Source: Macrothele yani
Taxonomy: Eukaryota; Arthropoda; Arachnida; Araneae; Macrothelidae
DNA: 64,000 bases
Reading direction: 5' to 3'
Assembly: GCA_039090855.1 (NCBI GenBank)
Contig: CM077011.1
Location: forward strand, 39,451,501 to 39,515,500
A program made the position numbers and the translations under genes. Position 1 is the stretch's first letter; each line of letters opens with the position of its first letter. A model generated the notes under the pieces. The model worked only from the letters and a program-made list of their open reading frames with translations. It did not search any database and was not told the DNA's origin. Shown piece by piece: positions 11,051 through 21,622 of the stretch.

Positions 11051-11051
11051 G

Positions 11052-11104
11052 ACGCACTATCGCCTATTTTATGCTCACTTCGCATAAAATAGGCGATAGT
11101 GCGT
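11052..11104. repeat. Perfect 23-bp-arm hairpin
   Basis: ACGCACTATCGCCTATTTTA (plus TGC) and its exact reverse complement flank the 7-base loop TCACTTC. Perfect arms imply recent formation. It lies at the 5' border of the Penelope-like fragment. Confidence 0.9.
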
Positions 11105-11316
11105 TTTGCAAGGTATCCATCTGTTGGCAAAATCATCCATGAAAAATGAAACTTTTTTGTCTAATACAAATTTCCACTAGTCTCAAAATCTTTTCTACTT
11201 CCAGTTGGCATATCATGTACTGAGATGATCTGTTGAATGGAAGTAACGAACTGTAGGCACGAGCTTGAAGATGTATTAACAATCACTCGAAATACTAGAA
11301 CCGTACAGAGACGATC
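11105..11316. other. Non-coding spacer
   Basis: Short AT-rich spacer with no recognised feature. Confidence 0.3.
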
Positions 11317-11489
11317 TATTAGGTATACAAAGAAGTTTTATAGCATTTCTTGTGCGACGTATACCGCTAATTTACATACCCGACATTCCCCCGCGTTGTT
11401 GTCATGTGACCGTAACTGGTCCAGAATATAGAATGTGACATAGAAGTTTGCCCAACAGTCGAACGCACTTGCACATCGGTAGGTAAAAG

Positions 11490-12561
11490 ATGGCAAGCGA
11501 TACTGCATTTATTGGACACTGCATTCGTTGCGAATTTCATCAAGGAAATAGTGCTGCAAAAGCATATGATCGATCTGTTCTGTTCTGGGGGAGAATATTG
11601 TATCGAAAAGCGCGTGTGAGTTTCGGTTTAGACGGTTTAAAGCAGGTGATTTTGATGTTAGCGATAGAGAACGTAGCGGCGCCCCGCAGAAGGTTGCACA
11701 TGAGGAACTGCAAGCATTGGTGGATGAAGATTCGTCTCAAACGTAAAAAGAACTAGCTGAAAAAACTGGGGTAACTCAACAAACTATTTCCAATCGTTTG
11801 TGTGCAATGGAAAATATTCAAAAAAGAAGGGAAAACGGTGCCAGATCACCTGAGTCAGAGGAACAAGAGTGAGCGTGTCATGAAGTGTTTGAATCTGTTG
11901 AATAAACAAACAGAAAGTCTTTCCTGTGGAAAATCGTTACAGCTGATGAAAAGTATATATGGTACGACAATCCTAAACGCAAAAAAACACTGGGTAGACC
12001 CCGGTGAAGCAGCGACTTCGACACCGAAACACAATATTAACCCCAAGAAAGTTCTGCGATGCATCTGGTGGGATATGAAGGGTGTGCTCTATTGTGAACT
12101 ATTGGAACAGGGTCAAACTGCTACTGATGATCGCTACAAGCCACGTTTTTAGACATTTAGACAGGTTCCTAGTTCAATTGCAACAATTTCTGCAATTGAA
12201 TTGAACTAGGGAATCTGTCTGAAACGTCTATTCACAGCCACTACATCTCGTGAAATCACTGCATTACAAGGCCAGGCCACATGTCTCGAAATCAGTCAAG
12301 GAAACGTTATTGACGCTTGGCTGGGAAGTTTTGGAGCACCCGGCATATGTTCCTGACACAGCCCCTTCAGACTATCATTTGTTCCGATCTATGCAACATG
12401 GCTTCTCTGCTGTACGGTTCCGGACATGTGACGAAGTGCAAAAATGGGTTGACGACTTCATCGCATCACACGACGAAGTATTCTTCATGGCTGGAACTCG
12501 TCAGCTACCCGACCGATGGCGGAAGTTGATAGATAATGACGGTGCATGTGTTGATTCGTAA
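11490..12561 (+). pseudogene. mariner transposase, frameshifted
   Basis: N-terminal HTH starts HCIRCEFHQGNSAAKA (frame 11,490). The second HTH is in another frame near 11,750-11,830 (ELAEKTGVTQQTISNRLCAM). The catalytic domain continues from 11,802: KTVPDHLSQRNKSERV, KKHWVDPGEA, VLRCIWWDMKGVLYCELL. From 12,250: HYKARPHVSKSVKETL, where the second catalytic Asp of the usual HDNARPH has been lost; then APSDYHLFRSMQHGF with the third Asp (DD34D type), and a C-terminus KWVDDFIASHD...LPDRW. Close to the irritans/cecropia-type mariners. Inactive: frameshifts and a lost acid. Confidence 0.88.
12151..12230. repeat. Imperfect inverted repeat inside the mariner gene
   Basis: AGACAGGTTCCTAGTTCAAT and its approximate inverse surround AACAATTTC. 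It replaces the transposase codons expected between the GQTxTxDRY segment and the HDNARPH motif, so it is probably a local template-switch rearrangement. Confidence 0.65.
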
Positions 12562-12636
12562 AGGCATTGTTGTTTTCTCTCAAATTACTTGCTGCGTTGT
12601 CTTAAAACTCTTTAAAACTTATTTGAACACCTAATA

Positions 12637-13184
12637 TATTAGGGTTAGATTGCAACGGATTGAAAAGAAAGGTTTTTAAATGCGGAAATTAGCCTTTTGT
12701 TCGACGACACATGTATAACTGATAATTTGTTCATAAGCAGAAATTAGAGAAATGGCTACGTTGCAACCAATCAAGAAATATAATTTATAAGATCCGGAAC
12801 AGACTGTTGCAAAAGAAATGAGAAAAATACAGATGACCGAGTGACGTGAGACTGTGTCTCTTCACCATGTGCCCAACATGTGTCCTACGTCCAGTCCCAC
12901 ATGAGGTATGATTGGTGTCTTCGACAGATGGCGCTGTTTCTATCCATTCTCTGAAACCAGTGGTCTTATACTAGAGCCGGTGATCTACTTATATCCTAAG
13001 AGTTTCTCAAGAAGGTTTCTAAACCTTGAAATGAGAAAATACTGTCATCAAAACTATTGTGAAACTTAATGAGTTGTATTTACCCATCTGTCAGGCTACA
13101 GATCCTTCGAAATAATTTCTACGTTGGATGCACCATTCTTTTCGTTCTTCTAAAGACGAATTTGAAAAAAATCGTTTTCTGTAG
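12637..13184. other. Non-coding interval
   Basis: No gene or repeat recognised. Confidence 0.35.
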
Positions 13185-13192
13185 CAAATCTT

Positions 13193-13411
13193 TTTTATTT
13201 TTTTTTTTTATTTTTTGATTGGAGGTTTAACGACCACCGTGAGCAACTCAATGGGCTATAAGCAGTCGCCCGTCCCTAATTTAGGGTCACTGGTTCCAGG
13301 GAAGGGAGAGAGCCAGTGCCGTAAGACAAACACAACATCCATGCCCGACCGGGATTCGAACCCGGACCCCTTACGGACGAATGATCAGAGGCCAGCGCCT
13401 TAGACCACTGC
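13193..13411 (-). repeat. SINE copy (family 1) with 8-bp target duplication, head-truncated
   Basis: Near-consensus minus-strand copy with a T-rich tail, GGTTTAACGACCACCGTGAG, and the B box of the tRNA-like head (GGGATTCGAACCCGG on this strand). CAAATCTT at 13,185-13,192 and 13,412-13,419 is the target duplication. The last 15-20 bases of the tRNA-like 5' end are missing, consistent with incomplete reverse transcription. Confidence 0.95.
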
Positions 13412-13419
13412 CAAATCTT

Positions 13420-13804
13420 CCGCCACGAGAAAAAATTTTCGTGTGATTTTTGCTTAAAGTGAAATTCTACTGCGTTAAGGCGCATCTGTATTTTTATATT
13501 TGCAGCATCAACTTTTCTAAAAATTGCATTGGAAAACTTTGGGTTTCGTCGGATACCCGTAACTATGCAAAACATTTTGAACACAGTTTTCTACTTCAAA
13601 TAATACAACAATGTTTTTTCCGCTACTGGCTGAATATTTGGATTATGTATTCCCCGATATGTCTGCTTCTAAAAGAACGATTTAAAAGATCCTTTATGTG
13701 TTGGATATTACATTCTGCTGGGGAAAGGGAAATATTTCTATTTGCATCCGTTTTTTCGTCTTTAAATAACCTCTTTAAAATGCTTTTTGCGTCGTGATAT
13801 TGTT
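13420..13804. other. Non-coding interval
   Basis: Open frames of about 100 codons on both strands (13,276-13,584 and 13,450-13,797) have no recognisable domains and overlap SINE-derived DNA. Confidence 0.3.
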
Positions 13805-14000
13805 TCTGGGTTGAGTGACAACCATGAAGAACTCTATGGGATACTCCCTAAATTGGGGTCACCGGTTATGGAAAATTAATAAAGCTAGTGCCTTAAGGAA
13901 AGCACTCCATCCTTTTCTCAATCTGGGCTCGAACTAGCTCCAGAATCCTTCACCTAGCTATAAATCTACGCCTCTGACCACTTAGCTACTTTGGCAACAC
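13805..14000 (-). repeat. Old SINE copy (family 1)
   Basis: ATGAAGAACTCTATGGGATA, CCTAAATTGGGGTCACCGGT and TGGGCTCGAACTAGCTCC align with the 3' body, centre and B box of the family on the minus strand, with heavy divergence. Confidence 0.65.
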
Positions 14001-14690
14001 GTTGTATTCTCTATATCGAGCACATTAGATATAAACGTATAGTTATAAGATTTCGTATGCGAATGAATGTTCGAATTTTATGATATTATATGTTACCACT
14101 ATCGTTTTGAGTCAAAAGTCTTGTTCACTGCACTCTGGAATTCGGTGCCATTTTTCTTGTTTTTGTCTTTTTCCTTTCGGGAAATTAAAGCTTCCTCAGG
14201 GGAACATTTAAACAACAGAGTCAAAAATCTTTTCGTAGCTAATTTACCAAGTCCTGCCTCTTTTTGTACCAATATCTGGTGACTATCTTGCTATTATTGC
14301 GACGATAGACACTGGAGACTTATAGCATAGATATATAAAACGAGAGCGTGTTATTCTCTCACTTTATCTGTTTATTCTTTAGTCAGCCCGTGAAGGCCAT
14401 TGTTTCCAATTCAGTTTTGAAAAAAATCTTCCTCTGTCTTATAGAGTAAGGCATGACCAATATTTTCTTCTGTCCTATGTTTGTCAGTCAATCCGTCCGT
14501 ACGGTTGACTTTGTGAGCAAAATGTCGCCTCTTCCTAAACGGGCTCGAAAAATCCTTTTGTGTGATAAAAAATTTGAAAATCCAGGATTTTGGAACACTT
14601 CCAGCGACATTCATTCAGTTTTAACTCCAGGTCGTTGGATTTTTAAATCAAATAAATTCATTCATTATAAATAGGAGCTGCACACCCATT
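14001..14690. other. Non-coding interval
   Basis: No recognised gene. Short open frames at 14,067, 14,411 and 14,453 carry no family signature. Confidence 0.35.
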
Positions 14691-14691
14691 A

Positions 14692-15350
14692 TACTCAAAG
14701 TAGTATAACTATATCAATGATCCAAATTTCTCGGCGTAGAAAAGAAATCAAATTTTTCAAGCTTTCGCACATCAACCAGATGGCTTTTGCAAGGAAGTTA
14801 AACAGTTACTGTCTACCTTCCTTGAAAAAGCCAAGTCTGTTTACCTCCCTTGAAAAAGCCAAGTCTGTTTACCTTCCTTGAAAAAGCCAAGTCTGTTTAC
14901 CTCCCTTGAAAAAGCCGTTTCGTTGATGTGCAAAAACTTGGAAACCTTGATTTCTATTCTACGCCAAGAAAGTCTGCTGTCTCTATTATCTACCTTCAAT
15001 CAGTTTGCTGTGTACCTTCCTTGAAAAACCATCTGATTGATGTGCGAGAGCTTGGAAACTTTGATTTCTATTTTCTGCCAAGAAAGTCTGCTGTCTATAC
15101 TATCTAATTTCTATCATTTTGCTGCCTACCTTCCTTTAAAAAGCCATCTGGTTGATGTGCGAAAGCTTGGAAACTTTTATTTGTATTTTACGCCAAGAAA
15201 GTCTGCTATCTATACTATCTACCTTCTATCAGTTTGCTGTCTACCTTCCGTGAAAAAACCATTTGGTTGATATGCGAAAGCTTGAAAACTTTGATTTCTA
15301 TTCTACTCCAAAAAATTCGGATCAGTAGTACAGTTATACTATTTTGAGTA
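14692..15350. mobile_element. MITE / fold-back-like element with tandem-repeat core
   Basis: TACTCAAAGTAGTATAACT at the left and its inverse TATACTATTTTGAGTA at the right begin inverted repeats of about 110 bp (covering GAAATCAAA...TTCAAGCTTTCGCA...ATCAACCA). TA borders are possible. Inside are four 28-bp units (ACCTTCCTTGAAAAAGCCAA type, 14,814-14,925), then three to four 120-125-bp units built from the same words as the right arm. No ORF. Non-autonomous; the mobilising family is unknown. Confidence 0.7.
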
Positions 15351-15477
15351 AAATAAATTCAGTTTTCATTTTAGGTTGCGGAATTTTAATTAAATATATA
15401 TATATTTTAAATAAGTAAAAGTCAGTTTTCAGTACATTTTCTGCTTTTACTTACAAAACTGCATTTTGTATCTAAGG

Positions 15478-15640
15478 CTGTAAGTATTCATCCACCCCAA
15501 ATTTAGACCCCTAGTTCCAGAAAATGAAGAGAATCAGTATCTGAAGACATACGCAACATCTGCGTCTTGCGCGTGATTCAAACTAAGACCCAGTAGGACG
15601 AGAAATCAGAGCCCGCGTCCTAAACTACCCGGCCAGCGGT
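15478..15640 (-). repeat. Old SINE fragment (family 1)
   Basis: CCCCAAATTTAGACCCCTAG, CATACGCAACATCTGCGTCT and CCTAAACTACCCGGCCAGCG follow the family order (centre, linker, tRNA-like head) on the minus strand, without a tail. Confidence 0.65.
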
Positions 15641-16926
15641 CTACTGGCTTTTTTAGCGGTCCTGGTGGCCGAGCGTTCAGAAGCGGATTTATAGCTAATC
15701 TGTAACGTATGCTCTATATTCACTTTCCTTTTGATTTTACTATCTCTGGTTATTTTATTTTACTATGTAAATTATCTTCCTACTGAACGGAATATTATTT
15801 CACCCGCTGAATGAGATCTGGCAATGAGTGTAAGTCATGACGTGGTGGTAGCTCGTATATAGGCGCGTTCATCGAGTAGGGGGTGTTGTTGTGATGTGTT
15901 GTTGGAGGTTGAGGTTGTGTTGTGTTGGTTGTGTGCGTACTATAAGAGGAAAGTTTATTCATTATTATGTACAAGATATATGAGTGCCTTAGTTGACCAC
16001 GAGTCTGGGAAATAAATAGTTGTTCAGTAAGTTCAGTCTTTCTCAATTCTTAGTTTTGTCAGACCTCTGTCTGGCTGTTAGGTTTATGACTTTGATTACT
16101 TAATATAAATAACCAGCGTTGAGACTTTGTTTAAGTTCATAATTAACGAGTAACAACACCCTTTTGGGAATTCATTATTTTGAAGCTTAGAGCATTATTC
16201 ATTCATAATAATTAGCTTAGCAAAAAGAATACAAAGCTAATACATTATAAATCGTCTGAGCTGGAACCGGTTTCGAACCCTGGATGATACATGGCTGTTC
16301 AAGTCTATCCCTGGGAAAGCAAAGAAACGAGCAAAGATTAGCATTTACTCTCTTTATTCGGTTCTGTTCCTTTCCTGGATATAGTGGCATAAATAAAGGA
16401 CAAATAAACCTTTACGGCTTCAGATGATCACGGACGTCATATACCACAGCCCCTTCCGAAACAAAACAAAAACAAAACTCATTCCTTTGAAAGAGCACGG
16501 AGAAAAACATATTATTCTTAATTAGAGAAAGATATGAGTGGCGGAAAGTGATCGTGTATTTTCCAGGCTCTGATTGTGATGCATCATAATTCTATTAGGA
16601 AGATGAATACACATTTCTGCTTGTCGTGATACTTCTCTATATAGAAGACTAATTTGGGAATTCCTTTTTTGGGTTTCATGTATAGGTAAACATGATCAAA
16701 ATAGTTTTAGTTTCATTTCGCATGATATCTTTCAAAGCACGTCATTAAATTAAAAAGTAAAAGCAGTTTCGTTGAAAACAAATTAAAGCTTACAAAACTG
16801 TAGCATTATTTTAAAATTTGGTCTCCTTGCGGTTCCATACACTTTCTTCGAACAGTCCACAAGCTTATAGATCCCGTCGGAGGGGAAGGAATTTAGTTAT
16901 CCTTGAAGCCATATAAGCATCGCTTA
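15641..16926. other. Non-coding interval with low-complexity GTT tract
   Basis: Holds a GTTGTGTTG-rich stretch at 15,888-15,940, a possible tRNA-like A-box fragment near 15,660 (GGTGGCCGAGCG) and a lone B-box-like GGTTTCGAACCCTGG near 16,269. Nothing else recognised. Confidence 0.4.
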
Positions 16927-17155
16927 TTGCCTGCTAGATGGCCGAGTAGAACGAAGCGTTGGCTTCTAACAAAATTTATACGAAATGGGTCGGGGTTCGA
17001 ATCCCAGGTGAGACAGAGATGGTGTGTTTGCCTTAAAGCACTGGTTATCTCTCTTCCCTGGAACTAGTGGTCCCAAATTAGGGAGGGAGACTGCTTATGG
17101 ACGGACTACTGAGTTGCTCACGGGGGTCATATCACCCCGCAAAAAAATAAAACAA
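16927..17155 (+). repeat. SINE copy (family 1, plus strand)
   Basis: A tRNA-like head with B box GGGGTTCGAATCCCAGG, then GGTGTGTTTGCCTTAAAGCA, CCCAAATTAGGGAGGG and the 3' core GAGTTGCTCACGGGGGTC, ending in an A-rich tail. Moderately diverged. Confidence 0.85.
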
Positions 17156-17175
17156 AATGCCGCGCTTCTTTAAAC

Positions 17176-17373
17176 CTACATCCCTACCGAACCTATGATC
17201 CTGTAAAGGTTTTTTAAGAAGGCTGAAAACTTAAAATCGATCTGCACGAGGTCCGGCGTGTAAGGTGGTTGTAGAAGAAAATTCAAACCAGAGGTTTTGG
17301 ATTGCCTCCGTGGTTCCCCCGCTGTATAGTTGGGAGCATTGTTGTGGTGCAAAAGAAAAGTTTTTGATAACAA
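17176..17373 (-). pseudogene. mariner transposase C-terminal fragment
   Basis: FLLHHNNAPNYTAG corresponds to the second catalytic motif (HHDNAPxHTA, with the Asp changed to Asn), and LQPPYTPDLVQIDFKFSAFL to the third motif region (HPPYSPDLAPSDFxLF). Spacing fits DD34D. No other part of the element is visible, so this is a stranded fragment. Confidence 0.7.
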
Positions 17374-17582
17374 TTCTGTGAGAAAATTGAGCTCAGATTT
17401 TCCTGTTCAAATTTGTAAAATCATATTTGGACGTCAAACCAAAAAGATCCCACGACAGATTAATACTCTTGTTTAACGAAAGTGGCCGGATTTTCTTCAA
17501 AAAATAAGCGTTCTATTAATATAGATGTAAATTAAGCTGTTCTTTCCATGTAATATAACCATACAAATTTTAAAATTTAATC

Positions 17583-17655
17583 GTCCTGGAACGGAAATCG
17601 AACCCGCATCTCCCCATTTTGGCACGAGTATGCTAACTATTACACCACGCAGGAC
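17583..17655 (-). pseudogene. tRNA-like sequence (degenerate tRNA)
   Basis: A 73-base minus-strand segment begins GTCCTGC and ends CCAGGAC, pairing 6 of 7 acceptor positions. It has an A-box-like GGTGTAATAGTTAGCA and a T arm GCGGGTTCGATTTCCGT with a 5-bp stem and TTCGATT loop. The anticodon stem pairs poorly and U33 is absent, so I do not assign an amino acid. Either a tRNA pseudogene or the head of a tRNA-derived repeat. Confidence 0.5.
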
Positions 17656-17917
17656 AATGAAATCCAAACAAGTGAGTCATTAATCCGAAACGACAGACTT
17701 TGATTTCAATGCAAAATTAAATTTAAAAATATCAAATTTTAAGTTTTCTGTGGTTATGTTCCATGGAAAGAAGAGCTTGATTTGTGTTTATATTAATTAC
17801 TCCATGTGTTTTCAACTTGTAAGTTCTGTTGTTTATCCTAATGTTCCTTCAGTCATAAGATCGGCGCCGCATTCATAGGAACTCCCAGTGCCACAACATC
17901 CGGTAATCGCTGATGTA

Positions 17918-19112
17918 TACACTGAGTGGCCACTTTATTATGACCACCCCCTCAGTACTTCGTTGGGCCACCTTTTGCCTTTAATACTGCGTTGATTCTT
18001 CGTGCAATGGACTCCACGAGATGTTGATAGGGGGTTTGTGGGATCTGAGACCAAGCTTGATGAATAGCACTTTCCAGGAGTGTGAGATTGCAGGGTTGTG
18101 AATCCAGCTGTCTGATGGCTAGTTCAACTTCATCCCATAAATTCTCAATGGGGTTGAGATCTGGAGATTGTGGGGGGCCACCTAAGCAAAGTAAACTCAC
18201 CGGTACGTTCCTGAAACCAATCCTGTACAATTCGAGCCCTATGGCAGGAAGCATTATCTTGTTGAAAGTAGCCATCGCCATTGGGATAAACCATCCACAT
18301 GACAGGATGCACTTGGTCCGTAACGATGTTTAGATATGATGTGCCAGTCAGACGTTGATCAACACGAATTAAAGGGCCCAAAGCCTGCCAGGAAGACATT
18401 CCCCAAACCATAACGTTGTCTCCATCATCTTGAAGGGTTGTAGCAATGCATTTGGGATACATGCTTTCGGGCTGTTTCCACCAAATTCTCACTCGGCCAT
18501 CGGCATGGTGCAACTGAAAACATGATTCATCGGACCACATAATTTGTTTTCAATTATCGGCAGTCCAATCCTTGTGCTCTTGTGCGTTTTCTCTTGTAAA
18601 CTGCAGACAGCAAAGTTGTTCAAACAGGCCTTCGGCTGCCATATCCCATCCGATGCAGTGTACGGCGAACAGTGCGTGCAGAGATTATTTGAAGTGATCC
18701 TTGATTAAGATGGTCTGTAATTTGCTCCACTGTTGCCCTCCTGTTGTCTGTTACCAGTCTGAGCAGTCCCTAGTCGATGACGACCTCACGTTGCAAGTAG
18801 AGACCCAGTTTTTTGGCTGACAGTCCAGTCTTTAGACACTTTAACAACAGCTGCTATGGAACATTTCACGAATGCGGCGGCTTCGGTGACACTCGCTCCA
18901 TGGCTCCGAGTTCCTACCATCATTCCACGTTGAAAGTCTGTCAAATCTCATTTTTTACCCATCTCGTCACCCAAACATCACTTCTAACACTGTCGCAAGC
19001 ACTACGCTTTCCCTTTTCATACTAGCCTTGCTTTCTGGTGGCAACTACGTGCAGCCATAGCTCATTTGTTTAAAACTCTCAGGTGGCCATAATAAAGTGG
19101 TCATTCAGTGTA
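17918..19112 (-). mobile_element. Tc1-like element with both termini
   Basis: TACACTGAGTGGCCACTTTA at the left and the inverse of the right end, TACACTGAATGACCACTTTA, are inverted termini of about 30 bp with TA outside. Its 1,195 bp hold a single decayed transposase on the minus strand. Confidence 0.92.
17952..18960 (-). pseudogene. Tc1-like transposase, one frameshift in DDE domain plus N-terminal stops
   Basis: The catalytic part is well preserved: MWSDESCFQLHHADGRVR (first Asp), VMVWGMSSWQALGPL, GDGYFQQDNASCHRARIV (second Asp). After a frameshift near 18,180 follows PPQSPDLNPIENLWDEVELA (third residue Glu) and a C-terminus ending KAKGGPTKY. The N-terminal HTH part (about 18,560-18,960) is traceable only across stops. 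It reads leftward with the element termini correctly placed outside. Confidence 0.9.
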
Positions 19113-19205
19113 TAATGAAAGTATTGATGAAGAGGAAATGGCTGTATGTGAATACGATGAAGAAGTTATGAGTGTATTCTTCTCAAATCCTCATATAATC
19201 ACACA

Positions 19206-20345
19206 AGGATAACTTTATGACCTGGTGAGAGATCTTAATCTATCAAAGGCAGAGTCCGAACTATTAGCGTCTCGGTTCCAGGGATGGTTTATTTTTGTTC
19301 TAAGAACGAAAATGACATACTTTTGGTCTGGTCACAGTGAATGCATATCGTTTCTCAGTGAGAGTGATGAACTACGTTACTGTAACAATATTAACGGGTT
19401 GTTTGGAGCTCTTGGTATGGTGCATAAGCCTGAAGAATAGAGATTGTTTGTGGATTCCTCCAAAACCAGCTTGAAATGCGTCTTGCTACACAATAGTACC
19501 CTGTATCCATCTGTCCCTGGGGCACATTCGCCTACTATCAAGGAAACATACGACAATATGAAAATTCTATTAAGAAAAATCAGCTCTGAAACCTACCAGT
19601 GGAATATCTGTGCTGTCTTAGAAGTAATAGCGATGTTTCTTGGTTTGCAGGGTGGATACACAAATTACTGCTGTTTCCTCTGCGAATGGGATAGCAGGGC
19701 AGAAGGGAATCACTATGCGGAGAAATAGTGATCACCTTGTGAAAATCTAACACCTGGTAAAAATAATGTTAAAGCCATTCCATTAATAAATGTGTTGAAA
19801 AGGTTCTGCTCCCACCGCTCCACATTAAGTTAGGGTTAATGCAGATATTTTTGTAAAAGCTCTGAAAAGTAATGAAGCAGCGTTTAAGTATTTGGAACAG
19901 AGGTTTCCTAAGATGAGAACTGCTGAGCTGAAGGATGGAATATTCAATGGTTCTGACTTTAGACAATTAATGCAAGATACTGCATTCGAGGCCACTCTTC
20001 ATGAAATTGAATTGAATGGCATAGATATCTATCTTTCAAAGAGGTGACACACCACTTTTTAGGCAATTTAAAGTCACCAGCTTACAAAGATATTGGTCTG
20101 CAATGGTGATGGCTTACCATGATATAGGATTCAATATGTCCCTCAAACTTCATTTCTTGGACTCCCACATTGACTTCTTTCCATGCAACTTGGGCTCTGT
20201 GAGCGATGAATACGGAGAATGTTTCCACAACGAAATTTCGACAATATCCTGCAATGCTCTCAGATTACTGTTGAGGTTTAGTCAGGGAAACACCACGAAC
20301 TTCATACAAAAGGAAATCATCAGCCCGGGCGTTCTAGGAAAGGTC
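19206..20345 (+). pseudogene. Intronless pseudogene of an uncharacterised arthropod protein family
   Basis: I recognise this as a recurrent, unnamed protein of arthropod genomes but know no function. Segments in order: DLVRDLNLSKAESELLASR (19,210); after an in-frame TAG at 19,438 in place of a probable Trp codon, RLFVDSSKTSLKCVLLHN, SPTIKETYDNMKILLRKIS, LGLQGGYTNYCCFLCEWDSR; then after a stop and a 1-base insertion, VLLPPLHIKLGLM, AAFKYLEQRFPKMRTAELKD, and finally LKLHFLDSHIDFFP followed by NLGSVSDEYGECFH. The CCFLCEWDSR stretch and the closing H/D-rich part look like conserved metal or catalytic residues. No introns; several frameshifts and a small deletion near 20,245. Mobile or retro-copied origin is likely. 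Confidence 0.65.
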
Positions 20346-20726
20346 AGGTACGTTTTGTTATTTTACTTCTATTTGTATTGTTATGAACATTTTTGATGTT
20401 ATGTTTCTCAAAAAGTAAACGTGATAGCAAAAACTAAAAACAGATTCAGAATCAGCACGAAACACACTCTATTGAAATTAGTTATTGTTGTTCAGGACAC
20501 ATGAAAAAAGTCAAAATTTGCCGAACAGTGAATCGTCGTATACTCTTTAGGGTGAGCAAAGAAGACGAAATAATTCAATCTTCATGCAGTAAACAGATGA
20601 CTTTGGCGGTTCTGGAATACTCGTACGGGGCAGTTGTCAGCATTGGCGGTCGTATATACATTTACGTCATCTGGAATAGACCCCTAAAGGGGTCAGGTAG
20701 AGAGCATTGATCCTCAGATTTATAGT
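20346..20726. other. Non-coding interval
   Basis: No feature recognised between the pseudogene and the minisatellite. Confidence 0.3.
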
Positions 20727-21622
20727 TGTGCTCGAGGTAGCAGCAGTTGGCGATATGTTCTTCATGGATGACAACTCCCCCTCGTAGAAAGTTGTGCTCG
20801 TTGTTGCAGCAGTTGGCGATATGTTCTTCATGAATGATAACTCACCCTCGAAGAAAGTTGTGCTCGAGGTTACAGCAGTTGGCGATATATTGTAGTTGTT
20901 CTCGAGGTTGCAATAGTTGGCGAAATGTTGTAGTTCTGCTCGAGGTTGCAGAAGTTGGCGATATGCTGTAGTTGTGCTCGAGGTTGCAGAAGTCGGCGAT
21001 ATGTTGTAGTTGCGCTTGAGGTTGCAGAAGTTGGCGATATGTTCTTCAGGGATGATAACTTACACTCGTAGAAAGTTGTGCTCGAGGTTGCAGCTGTTGG
21101 CGATATGTTCTTCATGGATGATAACTCACCCTCGAAGAAAGTTGTGCTCGAGGTTACAGCAGTTGGCGATATATTGTAGTTGTTCTCGAGGTTGCAATAG
21201 TTGGCGAAATGTTGTAGTTCTGCTCGAGGTTGCAGAAGTTGGCGATATGCTGTAGTTGTGCTCGAGGTTGCAGAAGTCGGCGATATGTTGTAGTTGCGCT
21301 TGAGGTTGCAGAAGTTGGCGATATGTTCTTCAGGGATGATAACTTACACTCGTAGAAAGTTGTGCTCGAGGTTGCAGCAGTTGGCGATATGTTCTTCATG
21401 GATGATAACTCACCCTCGAAGAAAGTTGTGCTCGAGGTTACAGCAGTTGGCGATATATTGTAGTTGTTCTCGAGGTTGCAATAGTTGGCGATATGTTGTA
21501 GGTGCTCGAGGATGGAGAAGTTGGCGATATGTTTTAGTTCTGCTCGAGGTTGCAGAAGTTGGCGATATGTTGTAGTTGTGCTCAAGGTTGCAGCAGTTGG
21601 CGATATATTCTTCATGGAGAAA
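20727..21622. repeat. 38-bp minisatellite, with a ~284-bp higher-order unit
   Basis: Units of the form GTTGGCGATATGTTGTAGTT + GTGCTCGAGGTTGCAGAA repeat for about 0.9 kb. Some units are longer variants carrying CTTCATGGATGATAACTCAC. A block of about 284 bp is duplicated nearly exactly (20,801-21,084 and 21,085-21,368). Because 38 is not a multiple of 3 and the unit lacks stops in all three minus-strand frames, open frames up to 160 codons arise (21,154-21,636). These give repeating peptides such as NISPTAATSSTT, YRQLLQPRAQ and HIANFCNLEQN. I regard the frames as by-products of the repeat. Confidence 0.9.

Larger units (their letters stand above)
11317..12636 (+). mobile_element. mariner element with both inverted termini
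   Basis: Left TATTAGGTATACAAAGAAGT and the inverse of the right end, TATTAGGTGTTCAAATAAGT, give inverted termini of about 27 bp bounded by TA, the mariner target. The length of 1.32 kb is normal for a complete mariner. It carries one decayed transposase gene and a secondary inverted repeat at 12,151-12,230. Confidence 0.9.

Noticed and set aside
17583..17655. Functional tRNA gene
   Set aside because: Acceptor and T arms look right, but the anticodon stem does not pair and U33 is missing.
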